Origin: an uncultured Bacteroidales bacterium | GTDB lineage: Bacteria; Bacteroidota; Bacteroidia; Bacteroidales; UBA932 | Assembly (NCBI GenBank): GCA_944322715.1 | Contig: CALUPT010000007.1 | Coordinates: 85,257 to 149,256 of the forward strand | Length of the DNA: 64,000 nt | Direction: 5' to 3' | In this document: piece by piece, positions 25,563 through 32,550 of the stretch | Position numbering within the stretch: position 1 is the stretch's first letter | Layout of the letters: every line of letters begins with the position of its first letter | The notes under the pieces: model-generated | The model's database searches: none | Seen by the model: the letters and a program-made list of their open reading frames with translations, nothing else | What the model was told of the DNA's origin: nothing | Translations under genes and position numbers: made by a program

Positions 25563-26111
25563 CTATTTCTTCTCTTTCCGCTTTATCGTGTGCTTCAGTT
25601 TGAGTACGGCGAAGTTCAGCTCTATCTCGGTCTCCGTCTCGTCTGTCTTCATGTCGTCCCCGAACAGGTCTGCCATTATCTCTCCGGACTTCTCCATCAG
25701 GGTCTTCTGCCGGAACTTGTCCGGATTGGCGGACATCTCTCCTATCGTCCGGGACAGTTCGCGAAGTTTGGCGAACGCCTCGATTATCGCTATCGTGGTG
25801 TTCGTCGCCCGTTCGCCCTTCAGGATTGTGGCGAGCATATAAAGCCCTTTCTCTGTGAATGCTTTCGGAGGAACCGGGGAGTATTTCAGTTCGGGGTTAT
25901 CAAAATTTTTGATAACCTCATGTTTTTCCTCTTTGGTAAGCGGCAGGACATATCCGTCCGGGAACTTGTCCGGATTGTTCCTGACCGCCTGGTTTATCTC
26001 CCTTGTCTCTACCCCGTACAGGGTGGCCACATTGCTGTCGAGGATGACCTTCTGCCCTCGGAGCTCTATGATGAACTCCTCCACGCTGTTGAATTTCACT
26101 ATATCTGACAT
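25563..26111 (-). CDS. ORF6N (KilA-N-type) DNA-binding domain protein
   Basis: 182 residues. The ORF6N domain is recognisable at the N-terminus: IIELRGQKVILDSNVATLYG, TREINQAVRNNPDKFPDGY and KAFTEKGLYMLATILKG. The C-terminus is helical and charged (FDNP..., TIKRKEKK). These domains occur in phage and mobile-element regulators and in stand-alone Bacteroidetes genes of unknown role; DNA binding is expected. The gene has its own promoter-like element at 26246 and an unusually long leader of about 127 bases. Confidence 0.88.
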   Translation of the reverse strand: MSDIVKFNSVEEFIIELRGQKVILDSNVATLYGVETREINQAVRNNPDKFPDGYVLPLTKEEKHEVIKNFDNPELKYSPVPPKAFTEKGLYMLATILKGERATNTTIAIIEAFAKLRELSRTIGEMSANPDKFRQKTLMEKSGEIMADLFGDDMKTDETETEIELNFAVLKLKHTIKRKEKK

Positions 26112-26245
26112 GTTATTTTGATATTTTTAAGGCAGGTTTGTACGACCGGCTTATCTCTCATGCAGCAGCTGGCTCTCCTTGAAAGTCCCTGTAACTTCCT
26201 GCCCGGTAATCTTTCATTTGTAAAATGATGTGCTTGATTGTTTTG

Positions 26246-26253
26246 CAAAATTA
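26246..26253 (-). promoter_or_regulatory. Promoter element of the ORF6N gene
   Basis: TAATTTTG on the minus strand. The leader to ATG 26111 holds ggcagg/cctgcc, which could close a roughly 70-base folded region. Confidence 0.45.
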
Positions 26254-26310
26254 CAAAAAATGCAGAAGATACGGAGTGCCTTGTGGCGACTGGCATGGAA
26301 AAGACAAACA

Positions 26311-26343
26311 AAAAAAGCAGCTACATTTCTGTAACTGCTTTTT
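26311..26343 (-). terminator. Terminator of tRNA-Val (works on both strands)
   Basis: A symmetric hairpin (agcagctaca/tgtaactgct, 26316-26325 with 26330-26339) flanked by A and T runs, a few bases past the tRNA 3' end. Confidence 0.85.
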
Positions 26344-26349
26344 GCCGTG

Positions 26350-26424
26350 TGGGAGCAGAGGGAGTCGAACCCCCGACCCTCTGCTTGTAAGGCAGACGCT
26401 CTGAACCAACTGAGCTATGCTCCC
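26350..26424 (-). tRNA. tRNA-Val (anticodon UAC)
   Basis: Minus-strand cloverleaf: gggagca acceptor, D-arm gctcagttggttcagagc, anticodon stem tctgc/gcaga with loop cttacaa (anticodon UAC), T-arm with ggttcgactcc and discriminator A. CCA is not encoded. Confidence 0.95.
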
Positions 26425-26430
26425 TTTTTT

Positions 26431-26674
26431 CGTTTCTTGTGGCTTATTACTGCGTCAGACTTCGTGTCCTCACTCCTCACAACCAACAGGTTGCTGCGTC
26501 GTTCGTCACTCGTCTTCCTTGTCCTAAACCAAAATAAACTTCAAAATTCTTTCGTTTCTTTTTCCGTATTGCAGCGTCAGACTTCGTGTCCTCACTCCTC
26601 ACAACCAGCAGGTTGCTGCGTCGTTCGTCACTCGTCTTCCTTGCACTGCGGAAAAACAAACTTCAAAAAGATTC
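26431..26674. repeat. 122-bp tandem repeat, two copies, in the tRNA-Val leader
   Basis: Copies start at 26431 and 26553. A core of about 70 bases (gcgtcagacttcgtgtcctc through cgtcttccttg) is almost identical, and the flanks (cgtttctt at the start, aaacttcaaaa near the end) also match at the same 122-base offset. On the minus strand each core has a caacc-tgct-ggttg hairpin, and one copy is closed by ttccg/cggaa. No gene is seen in the 417-base gap 26425-26841. Confidence 0.85.
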
Positions 26675-26735
26675 TTTCCGAAATTCCGTCTGTTAAAGAA
26701 CTGGCCTTTGGGGAGGTTTTCTCCGAAAAGGACTG

Positions 26736-26766
26736 CAAAGATACGCAAGAAATTTTATTCTGCAAA
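26736..26766 (-). promoter_or_regulatory. Promoter reading toward tRNA-Val
   Basis: On the minus strand TTTG (26766-26763), a 19-base spacer and TATCTTTG (26743-26736), an exact consensus. It lies about 310 bases before the tRNA, so the repeats are within the precursor transcript. Confidence 0.75.
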
Positions 26767-26841
26767 TTTTTATGAGGCAGAGTCAGATTTTTAGGATGCA
26801 AGAATGAAATGAATGCTGCCAGCACTTGCCGTATTATCGGT

Positions 26842-27219
26842 TCAGACAGTCTGCCGGATCTCTTTCCCGAATGGCAGACATGACAGTAACGCCATCTGGA
26901 AATGCTTGATGCCTAATGGTATGCCGATTATCGTGATGCAGAACACAAGCCCGAAAAACAGGTGCGTAAGGGCTATTTCCCACCAGCCGCAGCATATCCA
27001 TATAACATTCATGATGACTGACAGGCAGCCTGTACTGTTTGCCCCGTTCACTATTTCCCTGCCGAAGGGCCACAGGGCATAGTTGCCGAACTTGAAGAGC
27101 TGTATCCCGAACGGGATGCCTATAATGGTGATGCAGAGCAGCAGGCCTGCAATGAAGTACATGATGGCGGTGATCAGGCCGCCGAAAATGATCCAAAAAA
27201 TGTTTCCGATTACGTTCAT
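26842..27219 (-). CDS. YccF-domain membrane protein
   Basis: 125 residues with two copies of the YccF pattern. In each, a hydrophobic segment precedes CITIIGIPFGIQLFKFGNYALWPFG or CITIIGIPLGIKHFQMALLSCLPFGK. Four membrane segments are likely. Inner-membrane location is expected; the function of the family is unknown. It overlaps the upstream DUF4491 gene by 4 bases, so the two are translationally coupled. Confidence 0.9.
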   Translation of the reverse strand: MNVIGNIFWIIFGGLITAIMYFIAGLLLCITIIGIPFGIQLFKFGNYALWPFGREIVNGANSTGCLSVIMNVIWICCGWWEIALTHLFFGLVFCITIIGIPLGIKHFQMALLSCLPFGKEIRQTV

Positions 27220-27497
27220 GTCCTGTCTTTTTTAGGAAACCAGCCTTTCTCCACCCTTTTCTTCTGCTGGAAAAGTTCCAGAATCGACCAGAAACAGGAA
27301 AAAGCCGCGACACCCGATATGGTGGACCATACAAGGTCCTCGAGGAAGAGCGAAAGTACGGCAAATCCTAAACCTGCCAGCAGGAATGCCCACCAGCAGC
27401 GTGTTCCGAAATGATATTCGGCCTTTATCACGACGGGATGGAAAATTCCGATTATCAGAAAAGTCGCGAGACCTACCAGGATGCCAGCAATATTCAT
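27216..27497 (-). CDS. DUF4491 family membrane protein
   Basis: 93 residues from ATG 27497 (MNIAGILVGLATFLIIGIFHPVVIKAEY). The family hallmark FGTRCWW is present, as is a C-terminal KRVEKGWFP. A TTG further upstream (27524) falls inside the promoter's -7 element, so it cannot be the start. About three membrane segments are predicted. The function is unknown; the family is common in Bacteroidales. Confidence 0.9.
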   Translation of the reverse strand: MNIAGILVGLATFLIIGIFHPVVIKAEYHFGTRCWWAFLLAGLGFAVLSLFLEDLVWSTISGVAAFSCFWSILELFQQKKRVEKGWFPKKDRT

Positions 27498-27516
27498 CTT
27501 TTTTAAATTCTTGTCG

Positions 27517-27555
27517 GTTGGCAAAGATAATGAAAAATCCGATTATCTTTGCAAA
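27517..27555. promoter_or_regulatory. Overlapping divergent promoters arranged as a palindrome
   Basis: Inverted repeat gcaaagataat (27521-27531) / attatctttgc (27542-27552). Each arm carries one TATCTTTG, at 27529-27522 on the minus strand for DUF4491 and 27544-27551 on the plus strand for the FKBP gene. Each promoter's -33 TTG/TTTG lies at the outer edge of the other arm (27552-27555 and 27518-27520). Confidence 0.75.
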
Positions 27556-27579
27556 CCTTAATTTTGTCGTGGATAGTTT

Positions 27580-28185
27580 ATGGACAGGAACAGTTATGCT
27601 TTGGGCATGAGCATTGCCCACAATATGCTTTCTTCCGGAGTGAAGGACATTTCTTTTGAGGATTTTGCCGCAGGTCTGAAAGCGGTGCTTTCCGGTGCGG
27701 AACCGGAGGTAAGTTTCGAGGAGGCATCCCGGCTGCTGGACAAGTATTTCGCCGATATTGAGAAGAAACAGAAGGCGGAGTCTGCGGCGGTGAATGCCGC
27801 GGTGAAGCGTGAAGGGGAGGAGTTCCTTGCGGCAAATGCGGGAAAGGATGGTGTGAAAGTTCTTCCGAGCGGTCTCCAGTATAAGGTGATCCGGGAAGGG
27901 ACAGGCAGGAAGCCTGGGCGGACGGACAAGGTCAAGTGCCATTATGAAGGCCGTTTCATCAACGGAAGCAAGTTCGACAGTTCGTATGACCGTCGGCAGC
28001 CGGCTGTGTTCGGACTGGATCAGGTGATTTCAGGCTGGACCGAGGGTCTGCAGCTGATGTCGGAAGGGTCGGAATATGAATTCTATATACCGTACACCCT
28101 CGGTTACGGAGAGTCCGGGGCTCCTGGCGCCATTCCTCCGTACAGCGCGCTGGTGTTTACCGTAGAGCTTATAGAAGTCCTGTAG
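27580..28185 (+). CDS. FKBP-type peptidyl-prolyl isomerase (FklB/Mip-like)
   Basis: 201 residues. The N-terminal helical dimerisation domain (YALGMSIAHNMLSSG through LLDKYFADIEKKQ) is followed from about residue 95 by an FKBP domain: VLPSGLQYKVIREGTG, GSKFDSSYDR, VISGWTEGLQLM and YGESGAPGAIPPYSALVFTVELIEV. There is no signal peptide, so it should act in the cytoplasm as a folding helper. It is the first gene of a run that continues with a kinase and recR. Confidence 0.93.
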   Translation: MDRNSYALGMSIAHNMLSSGVKDISFEDFAAGLKAVLSGAEPEVSFEEASRLLDKYFADIEKKQKAESAAVNAAVKREGEEFLAANAGKDGVKVLPSGLQYKVIREGTGRKPGRTDKVKCHYEGRFINGSKFDSSYDRRQPAVFGLDQVISGWTEGLQLMSEGSEYEFYIPYTLGYGESGAPGAIPPYSALVFTVELIEVL

Positions 28186-28200
28186 GAAACATGCCGGACG

Positions 28201-29166
28201 ATGACGCGAAGAAGAGGGGGCGTTATGGATACAGTCTCGGAAAACAAGGGAATGCCGGAGGCCGGACTGCTGCTTGCGGATGCAGGCGGCAGCAAGACTG
28301 ACTGGATACTTGTCTGCGGCGGGAAAGCCTCAAAGTTTACTGCGGCAGGAATGAATCTGGCGGTTATGGGGAAGGAGGCTGTCCTGGCCGCAGTCCTGTC
28401 CGCGGCTGAAAGCATGGGCGACATGGCGGCCAGGGTAAGGGATATCCGGTATTACGGGGCCGGTGTCATCGGTTCGGGTCATGTCATTGAACTGGATGCC
28501 GTGCTGAAGAACGTCTTTCCCGGAGCATCCGTGTCATACGGGTCGGATCTTCTCCTTGCGGCGGAGGCCGGACTGGGAAACGGCAGCGGGATAATCTGTA
28601 TCCTCGGGACGGGCTCCAACAGCGGAATGTATGACGGCAGGAAGATAGTTTCCAATATCCGTCCCGGCGGATATATTCTCGGGGATGAAGGCGGCGGGAG
28701 CGCTCTCGGCAGGATGCTGCTGTCAGACTATGTGAAGGGCAGGCTTCCTGAAAGCATCATGGAGAAATTCTCCGCGGCATATCCGGGCCTTTCCTACAGT
28801 GTCGTGGTGGAACACGTTTACAGGGGCGGCAATCCGGCAGGTTATCTCGCTTCGTTCGCCCCGTTCGTGCTTTCATGCCGGGGAGACGGCTATGCCGATG
28901 GCCTGATAGACAGGAATCTCAGGAATTTCGTGGAACGTTCGGTCCTCCCTTATGGCCGTGCGGACTGTGACATTGCGGTATCTGGCTCCATGGGAGTCGA
29001 ATGCAGGAAGGAACTGGAACGTCTCGGAAGAGAATACGGCCTGCATTTCATCCGTTTCGTGAAGAGTCCGGCGGATGTCCTGGCGCAGAGAATACTGGAG
29101 GCGGTTCCATGCCCGGAGGAGCGGCAGACAGGGAAGTCCGGCGGGGATGGCCCGGAGGAATATTGA
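28201..29166 (+). CDS. BadF/BadG-type ATPase, N-acetylglucosamine-kinase-like
   Basis: 321 residues from ATG 28201; ATG 28225 is an alternative that would remove MTRRRGGV. It has the ASKHA phosphate-binding motif LLADAGGSKTDW, a second motif ICILGTGSNSGMYDG and GGYILGDEGGGSALG, all typical of NAGK-like sugar kinases of Bacteroidetes. It likely phosphorylates an amino sugar recovered from peptidoglycan or host glycans (substrate inferred). It sits 15 bases after the FKBP gene and 5 bases before recR, so the three are probably co-transcribed. Confidence 0.85.
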   Translation: MTRRRGGVMDTVSENKGMPEAGLLLADAGGSKTDWILVCGGKASKFTAAGMNLAVMGKEAVLAAVLSAAESMGDMAARVRDIRYYGAGVIGSGHVIELDAVLKNVFPGASVSYGSDLLLAAEAGLGNGSGIICILGTGSNSGMYDGRKIVSNIRPGGYILGDEGGGSALGRMLLSDYVKGRLPESIMEKFSAAYPGLSYSVVVEHVYRGGNPAGYLASFAPFVLSCRGDGYADGLIDRNLRNFVERSVLPYGRADCDIAVSGSMGVECRKELERLGREYGLHFIRFVKSPADVLAQRILEAVPCPEERQTGKSGGDGPEEY

Positions 29167-29171
29167 CAGTT

Positions 29172-29813
29172 ATGGCATATAAGGAAAAATATCCATCAGT
29201 GCTGCTCGAGGAGGCGGTCGATGCTATCAGTTCCCTGCCAGGAGTGGGGAGGAAAGGGGCGTTGAGGCTTGCCCTGCATCTGCTGAAGCAGCCACAGGAG
29301 AATGTACGCCATTTCGCTTCTGCCGTGAGCCGTCTCAGGGACGAGGTGAAATATTGCAGGGAATGCAGCATGATTTCGGATGGGGATGTCTGCTCCATCT
29401 GTTCGGACAGAAGCCGCGACCACAGGACGCTGTGCGTGGTGGAGAGTGTCAGGGATGTGATGAGCATAGAGAATACGGGACAGTACAGGGGCGTGTACCA
29501 TGTACTGGGCGGCATTATCTCTCCGATAGATGGTATCGGACCTTCCGACCTGACCATTTCGCGTTTGGTCGAAAGGGTGCGGGATCTTGTGCAGGACGGC
29601 GGGAGCGCCCCACGGGATGTCGAAGTGATATTCGCATTGAGCGGGGATGTGGAAGGCGAGACAACGGCATTCTACATCTACAGACAGATTTCCGGACTCG
29701 GGGTCAGGGTCTCATCCATTGCGAGGGGCCTGGGTTTCGGGGATGACCTGGAATATGCGGATGAACTGACGCTCGGCCGCTCCATAGTGAACAGACAGGA
29801 ATTCCGGCCATAG
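29172..29813 (+). CDS. recR: Recombination mediator RecR
   Basis: 213 residues from ATG 29172, just after the kinase stop. It has the helix-hairpin-helix (AISSLPGVGRKGALRLALHLL), a four-Cys zinc finger (CRECSMISDGDVCSIC) and a Toprim domain (LCVVESVRDVMSIENTG, YHVLGGIISPIDGIGP). It acts with RecF/RecO to load RecA at single-strand gaps. The length is slightly above the usual 200 residues. Confidence 0.97.
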   Translation: MAYKEKYPSVLLEEAVDAISSLPGVGRKGALRLALHLLKQPQENVRHFASAVSRLRDEVKYCRECSMISDGDVCSICSDRSRDHRTLCVVESVRDVMSIENTGQYRGVYHVLGGIISPIDGIGPSDLTISRLVERVRDLVQDGGSAPRDVEVIFALSGDVEGETTAFYIYRQISGLGVRVSSIARGLGFGDDLEYADELTLGRSIVNRQEFRP

Positions 29814-29859
29814 AACCGGTTTTTTAACGGTATTGCCGGTGAGAGTATAATATTAAGGT

Positions 29860-30414
29860 ATGACGATAATAGAGATTGTGCTGATGGCTCTGTCGTTGAG
29901 CGTTGATACTCTTGCGGTGTCGATGTGCGGCAGCGTAACGCTTGGAAAGACGGATTTCCGGAAGACGGCCGGTGTCGCTCTGGCATTTGCTGTCATGCAG
30001 GCCGCATTCCTGTCTGCCGGATGGCTTTTGGGCAGTTCCATAGTAAGGTATGTCGAAAGCATTGCCGGAGCCATCGGGTTTATTCTTCTGTTATATATTG
30101 GTGTCAACATGATCCGAGGTGCACTGAAAGCCGGAAGCGGGGAATCGGTGAACCTGTCCGGAATCCGCTCCCTGATTCTTGCGTCAGTGGCGACCAGTAT
30201 AGATGCCGCTGCCGTGGGAGTGTCTCTTGCCATGACGGAACCGGACATGAAGACCATTGTCATTTCGATAGTGTCCGTGTTTGTCATTACAGCCGCAGCG
30301 GCGGTTACCGGAGTTCTGGGCGGCTGCAGGATCGGCAGCAGATTCGGCAAGCCTGCACAGATAGCAGGAGGCATTGTCCTTATAGCCATAGGCCTCAATA
30401 TCCTGATAGGTTAG
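29860..30414 (+). CDS. mntP: Putative manganese efflux pump MntP
   Basis: 184 residues with six predicted membrane segments. The conserved acidic motifs of the family appear in both halves: LSLSVDTLAVSM and ASVATSIDAAAVGVSLA. It exports Mn(II) across the inner membrane. The 46 bases before the ATG are too short for the yybP-ykoY riboswitch that often precedes mntP, and none is seen. Confidence 0.93.
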   Translation: MTIIEIVLMALSLSVDTLAVSMCGSVTLGKTDFRKTAGVALAFAVMQAAFLSAGWLLGSSIVRYVESIAGAIGFILLLYIGVNMIRGALKAGSGESVNLSGIRSLILASVATSIDAAAVGVSLAMTEPDMKTIVISIVSVFVITAAAAVTGVLGGCRIGSRFGKPAQIAGGIVLIAIGLNILIG

Positions 30415-30452
30415 CCATCCGGCATGATGTGGTCCATGATTGTCATGAAAAT

Positions 30453-30484
30453 TTTGTCATTACGGCAATAATTTGTTACTTTTG
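30453..30484 (+). promoter_or_regulatory. Promoter of corA
   Basis: TTTG (30453-30456), a 20-base spacer and TACTTTTG (30477-30484). The predicted leader is about 125 bases and contains the small frame at 30541. Confidence 0.75.
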
Positions 30485-30540
30485 CAGGCTTTCTTTCAGT
30501 TGGACAGGGAAAGGGAGGCGTAGTGCCGGAAAGAAATGCA

Positions 30541-30600
30541 ATGGAACGGGCTGCAGATGCGGACCTGAAGTCTAATCCTCCGACGACCGGGCCGGACTAA
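30541..30600 (+). CDS. Candidate corA leader peptide
   Basis: A 19-codon frame (MERAADADLKSNPPTTGPD) ending 14 bases before the corA ATG; an in-frame GTG at 30523 could extend it to 25 codons. It is acidic and proline-rich (NPP, GP). Proline-rich or acidic leader peptides control Mg transporter genes in enterobacteria (mgtL, corL). The link here is by analogy only. Confidence 0.4.
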   Translation: MERAADADLKSNPPTTGPD

Positions 30601-30614
30601 AACAGGCAAATAGG

Positions 30615-31562
30615 ATGATATCGATCTACTATAAGGCTGCAGGACAGATAGAGGTTGCCCAGTCGGTGACGGATTTCCAGAACATGAACAGACAGGATGT
30701 CGTTTGGATCGACCTCTATTCTCCGGAAGGGGAGGAGAAGAGAGGGGCCGAGGCATTTCTCGGGACCACTATCCAGAGCAGGGCGCAGGCCGAGGAGATC
30801 GAGAGTTCTTCACGTTTTTCCGAAACGGACCATGCCATATTCGCCAATACCAACTTCCTGATACCGGGTCCTGAGGAGTATTCCATGGAGAGCGTCTCTT
30901 TCATCCTGACAGACAGCGTGCTTACCACTGTGAGGGAATGTCCGTTGAGGAGCTTCACCGACCTGCAGCGCAGAATGCAGGCCTTCCCGAAATTCTATCC
31001 ATCCGGCAATGTCGTCTTCGTGAGCATCCTGGAGCAGAGAGTCGACCTTGATGCGGATATGATCGAGTTGATGTCCAAGGAGATAGCCCAGTACAACAGA
31101 AAAGTCAGCCTGGGAGAGGACATCAACGAGGAGTTCCTGCTCGACATCAACCAGCTGCAGGAGAACACGATGTTGGTGAGGGAGAACATAGTGGACAAGC
31201 AGAGGGTCGTGTCCAACCTTTTGAAGACCGATCTTTTCCCGCAGGAGTTGCGCAGCAAGCTGAATGTCCTTCTGAAGGATATCTCATCCCTTATCAACCA
31301 TACGAATTTCAGTTTCGAGAGACTTGAATACCTGCAGAATACGGTGATAGGTCTTATCAATTTGGACCAGAACAAGATAATGAAGGTGTTCACCCTCGTT
31401 TCGCTTCTGTTGATGCCGCCGACCCTCATAGCCAGTTTCTACGGCATGAACGTGAATCTTCCCATGAGCGGACAATGGTGGGACTGGGTGGCGATTCTCG
31501 CTCTCATGCTCGTATCATTCGCCCTGATACTCCTGATCTTCAAGAAAAGGAAAATGCTTTAA
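30615..31562 (+). CDS. corA: CorA-family divalent-cation transporter
   Basis: 315 residues. A soluble N-terminal domain and long stalk helix are followed by two C-terminal membrane segments. The signature YGMNVN sits at the end of the first, and the protein ends with a basic KKRKML. It forms a pentameric inner-membrane channel for Mg(II) or Co(II). Its leader holds a possible regulatory peptide. Confidence 0.95.
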   Translation: MISIYYKAAGQIEVAQSVTDFQNMNRQDVVWIDLYSPEGEEKRGAEAFLGTTIQSRAQAEEIESSSRFSETDHAIFANTNFLIPGPEEYSMESVSFILTDSVLTTVRECPLRSFTDLQRRMQAFPKFYPSGNVVFVSILEQRVDLDADMIELMSKEIAQYNRKVSLGEDINEEFLLDINQLQENTMLVRENIVDKQRVVSNLLKTDLFPQELRSKLNVLLKDISSLINHTNFSFERLEYLQNTVIGLINLDQNKIMKVFTLVSLLLMPPTLIASFYGMNVNLPMSGQWWDWVAILALMLVSFALILLIFKKRKML

Positions 31563-31581
31563 CAGTAAATGACCGTGATCT

Positions 31582-32520
31582 ATGAAAAAAGTGACCGTTC
31601 TTGTCCCATGCTATAACGAGGAGGAGGCGCTTCCCCTGTTTTATGAAAGAATCTGCGGGACCATATCCTCTTTGGATGGTTATGAGTGGGAACTGCTGTT
31701 CATCAACGATGGAAGCAGGGACAGGACATTGCAGATCATGAGAAATCTCCATGCCAGGGATTCGAGGGTATCGTATGTGGACCTTTCGAGAAATTACGGC
31801 AAGGAGAAGGCGATGCTTGCCGGATTCGACTATGCGGCGGGAGACTGCACGATAATAATGGATGCTGACCTGCAGGACCCTCCGGAACTGATTCCGCAAA
31901 TGCTCGGATACTGGGAGGAAGGGTATGAGGATGTATATGCCAAAAGGAACAGCCGCGGAAGGGAAAGCCTTTCGAGACGGTTCTTCTCGCTGATGTTTTA
32001 CAGTATACTGCAGAAGACCACCAGGATAGAGGTCCTGCAGAATGTGGGCGATTTCCGGCTTCTGGACAGATGCTGCACCGATGCAATGAAGAACCTCCGC
32101 GAGGCCGAACGTTATACGAAAGGAATGTTCTGCTGGATAGGCTTCCGCAAGAAAGAGATTGTCTTCGACAGGGGAGACCGTGTGGCCGGAAAGTCTTCCT
32201 GGAATTTCTTCTCCCTGCTGGCGCTTGCAATAGAGGGCATTACCTCTTTTTCCATAGCCCCGCTGCGGATTTCCACCGTCAGCGGTGCGATAATTTCTCT
32301 TGCGGCCTTCATCTATATGATATTCGTCTTCGTGAAGACCCTCATACTGGGAGATCCTGTCCAGGGTTTCCCGACAACGATAATCATTATCCTTTTCTTA
32401 GGCGGAGTCCAGCTCCTCTCCATAGGCCTGCTGGGGGAATACATCGGCCGGATATTCATAGAGACCAAGCACAGACCGGTATATATCGCCCGTGAGCATA
32501 ACGGTACACTGATAAAATGA
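31582..32520 (+). CDS. Polyprenyl-phosphate glycosyltransferase, GtrB-like (GT2)
   Basis: 312 residues. The GT2 catalytic domain has VLVPCYNEEEALP, FINDGSRDRT, MDADLQDPPE (DxD-type metal site) and a VGDFRLLDR motif. Two C-terminal membrane segments follow. This matches bactoprenol glycosyltransferases of the GtrB/DPM1 type, which charge undecaprenyl phosphate with a sugar on the cytoplasmic face. With the GtrA flippase and the GT-C-like protein that follow, it forms a complete three-part lipid-linked glycosylation set. Confidence 0.93.
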   Translation: MKKVTVLVPCYNEEEALPLFYERICGTISSLDGYEWELLFINDGSRDRTLQIMRNLHARDSRVSYVDLSRNYGKEKAMLAGFDYAAGDCTIIMDADLQDPPELIPQMLGYWEEGYEDVYAKRNSRGRESLSRRFFSLMFYSILQKTTRIEVLQNVGDFRLLDRCCTDAMKNLREAERYTKGMFCWIGFRKKEIVFDRGDRVAGKSSWNFFSLLALAIEGITSFSIAPLRISTVSGAIISLAAFIYMIFVFVKTLILGDPVQGFPTTIIIILFLGGVQLLSIGLLGEYIGRIFIETKHRPVYIAREHNGTLIK

Positions 32521-32550
32521 TGTCGTCCTGCCTGCCATGAATGAGATACA

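Noticed and set aside
26477..26659. Reverse-strand frame of 60 residues in the 122-bp repeat
   Set aside because: It is a translation of the repeated RNA-like sequence, with no start context or family.
29814..29859. yybP-ykoY manganese riboswitch before mntP
   Set aside because: Only 46 bases separate recR and mntP and none of the riboswitch core is visible.
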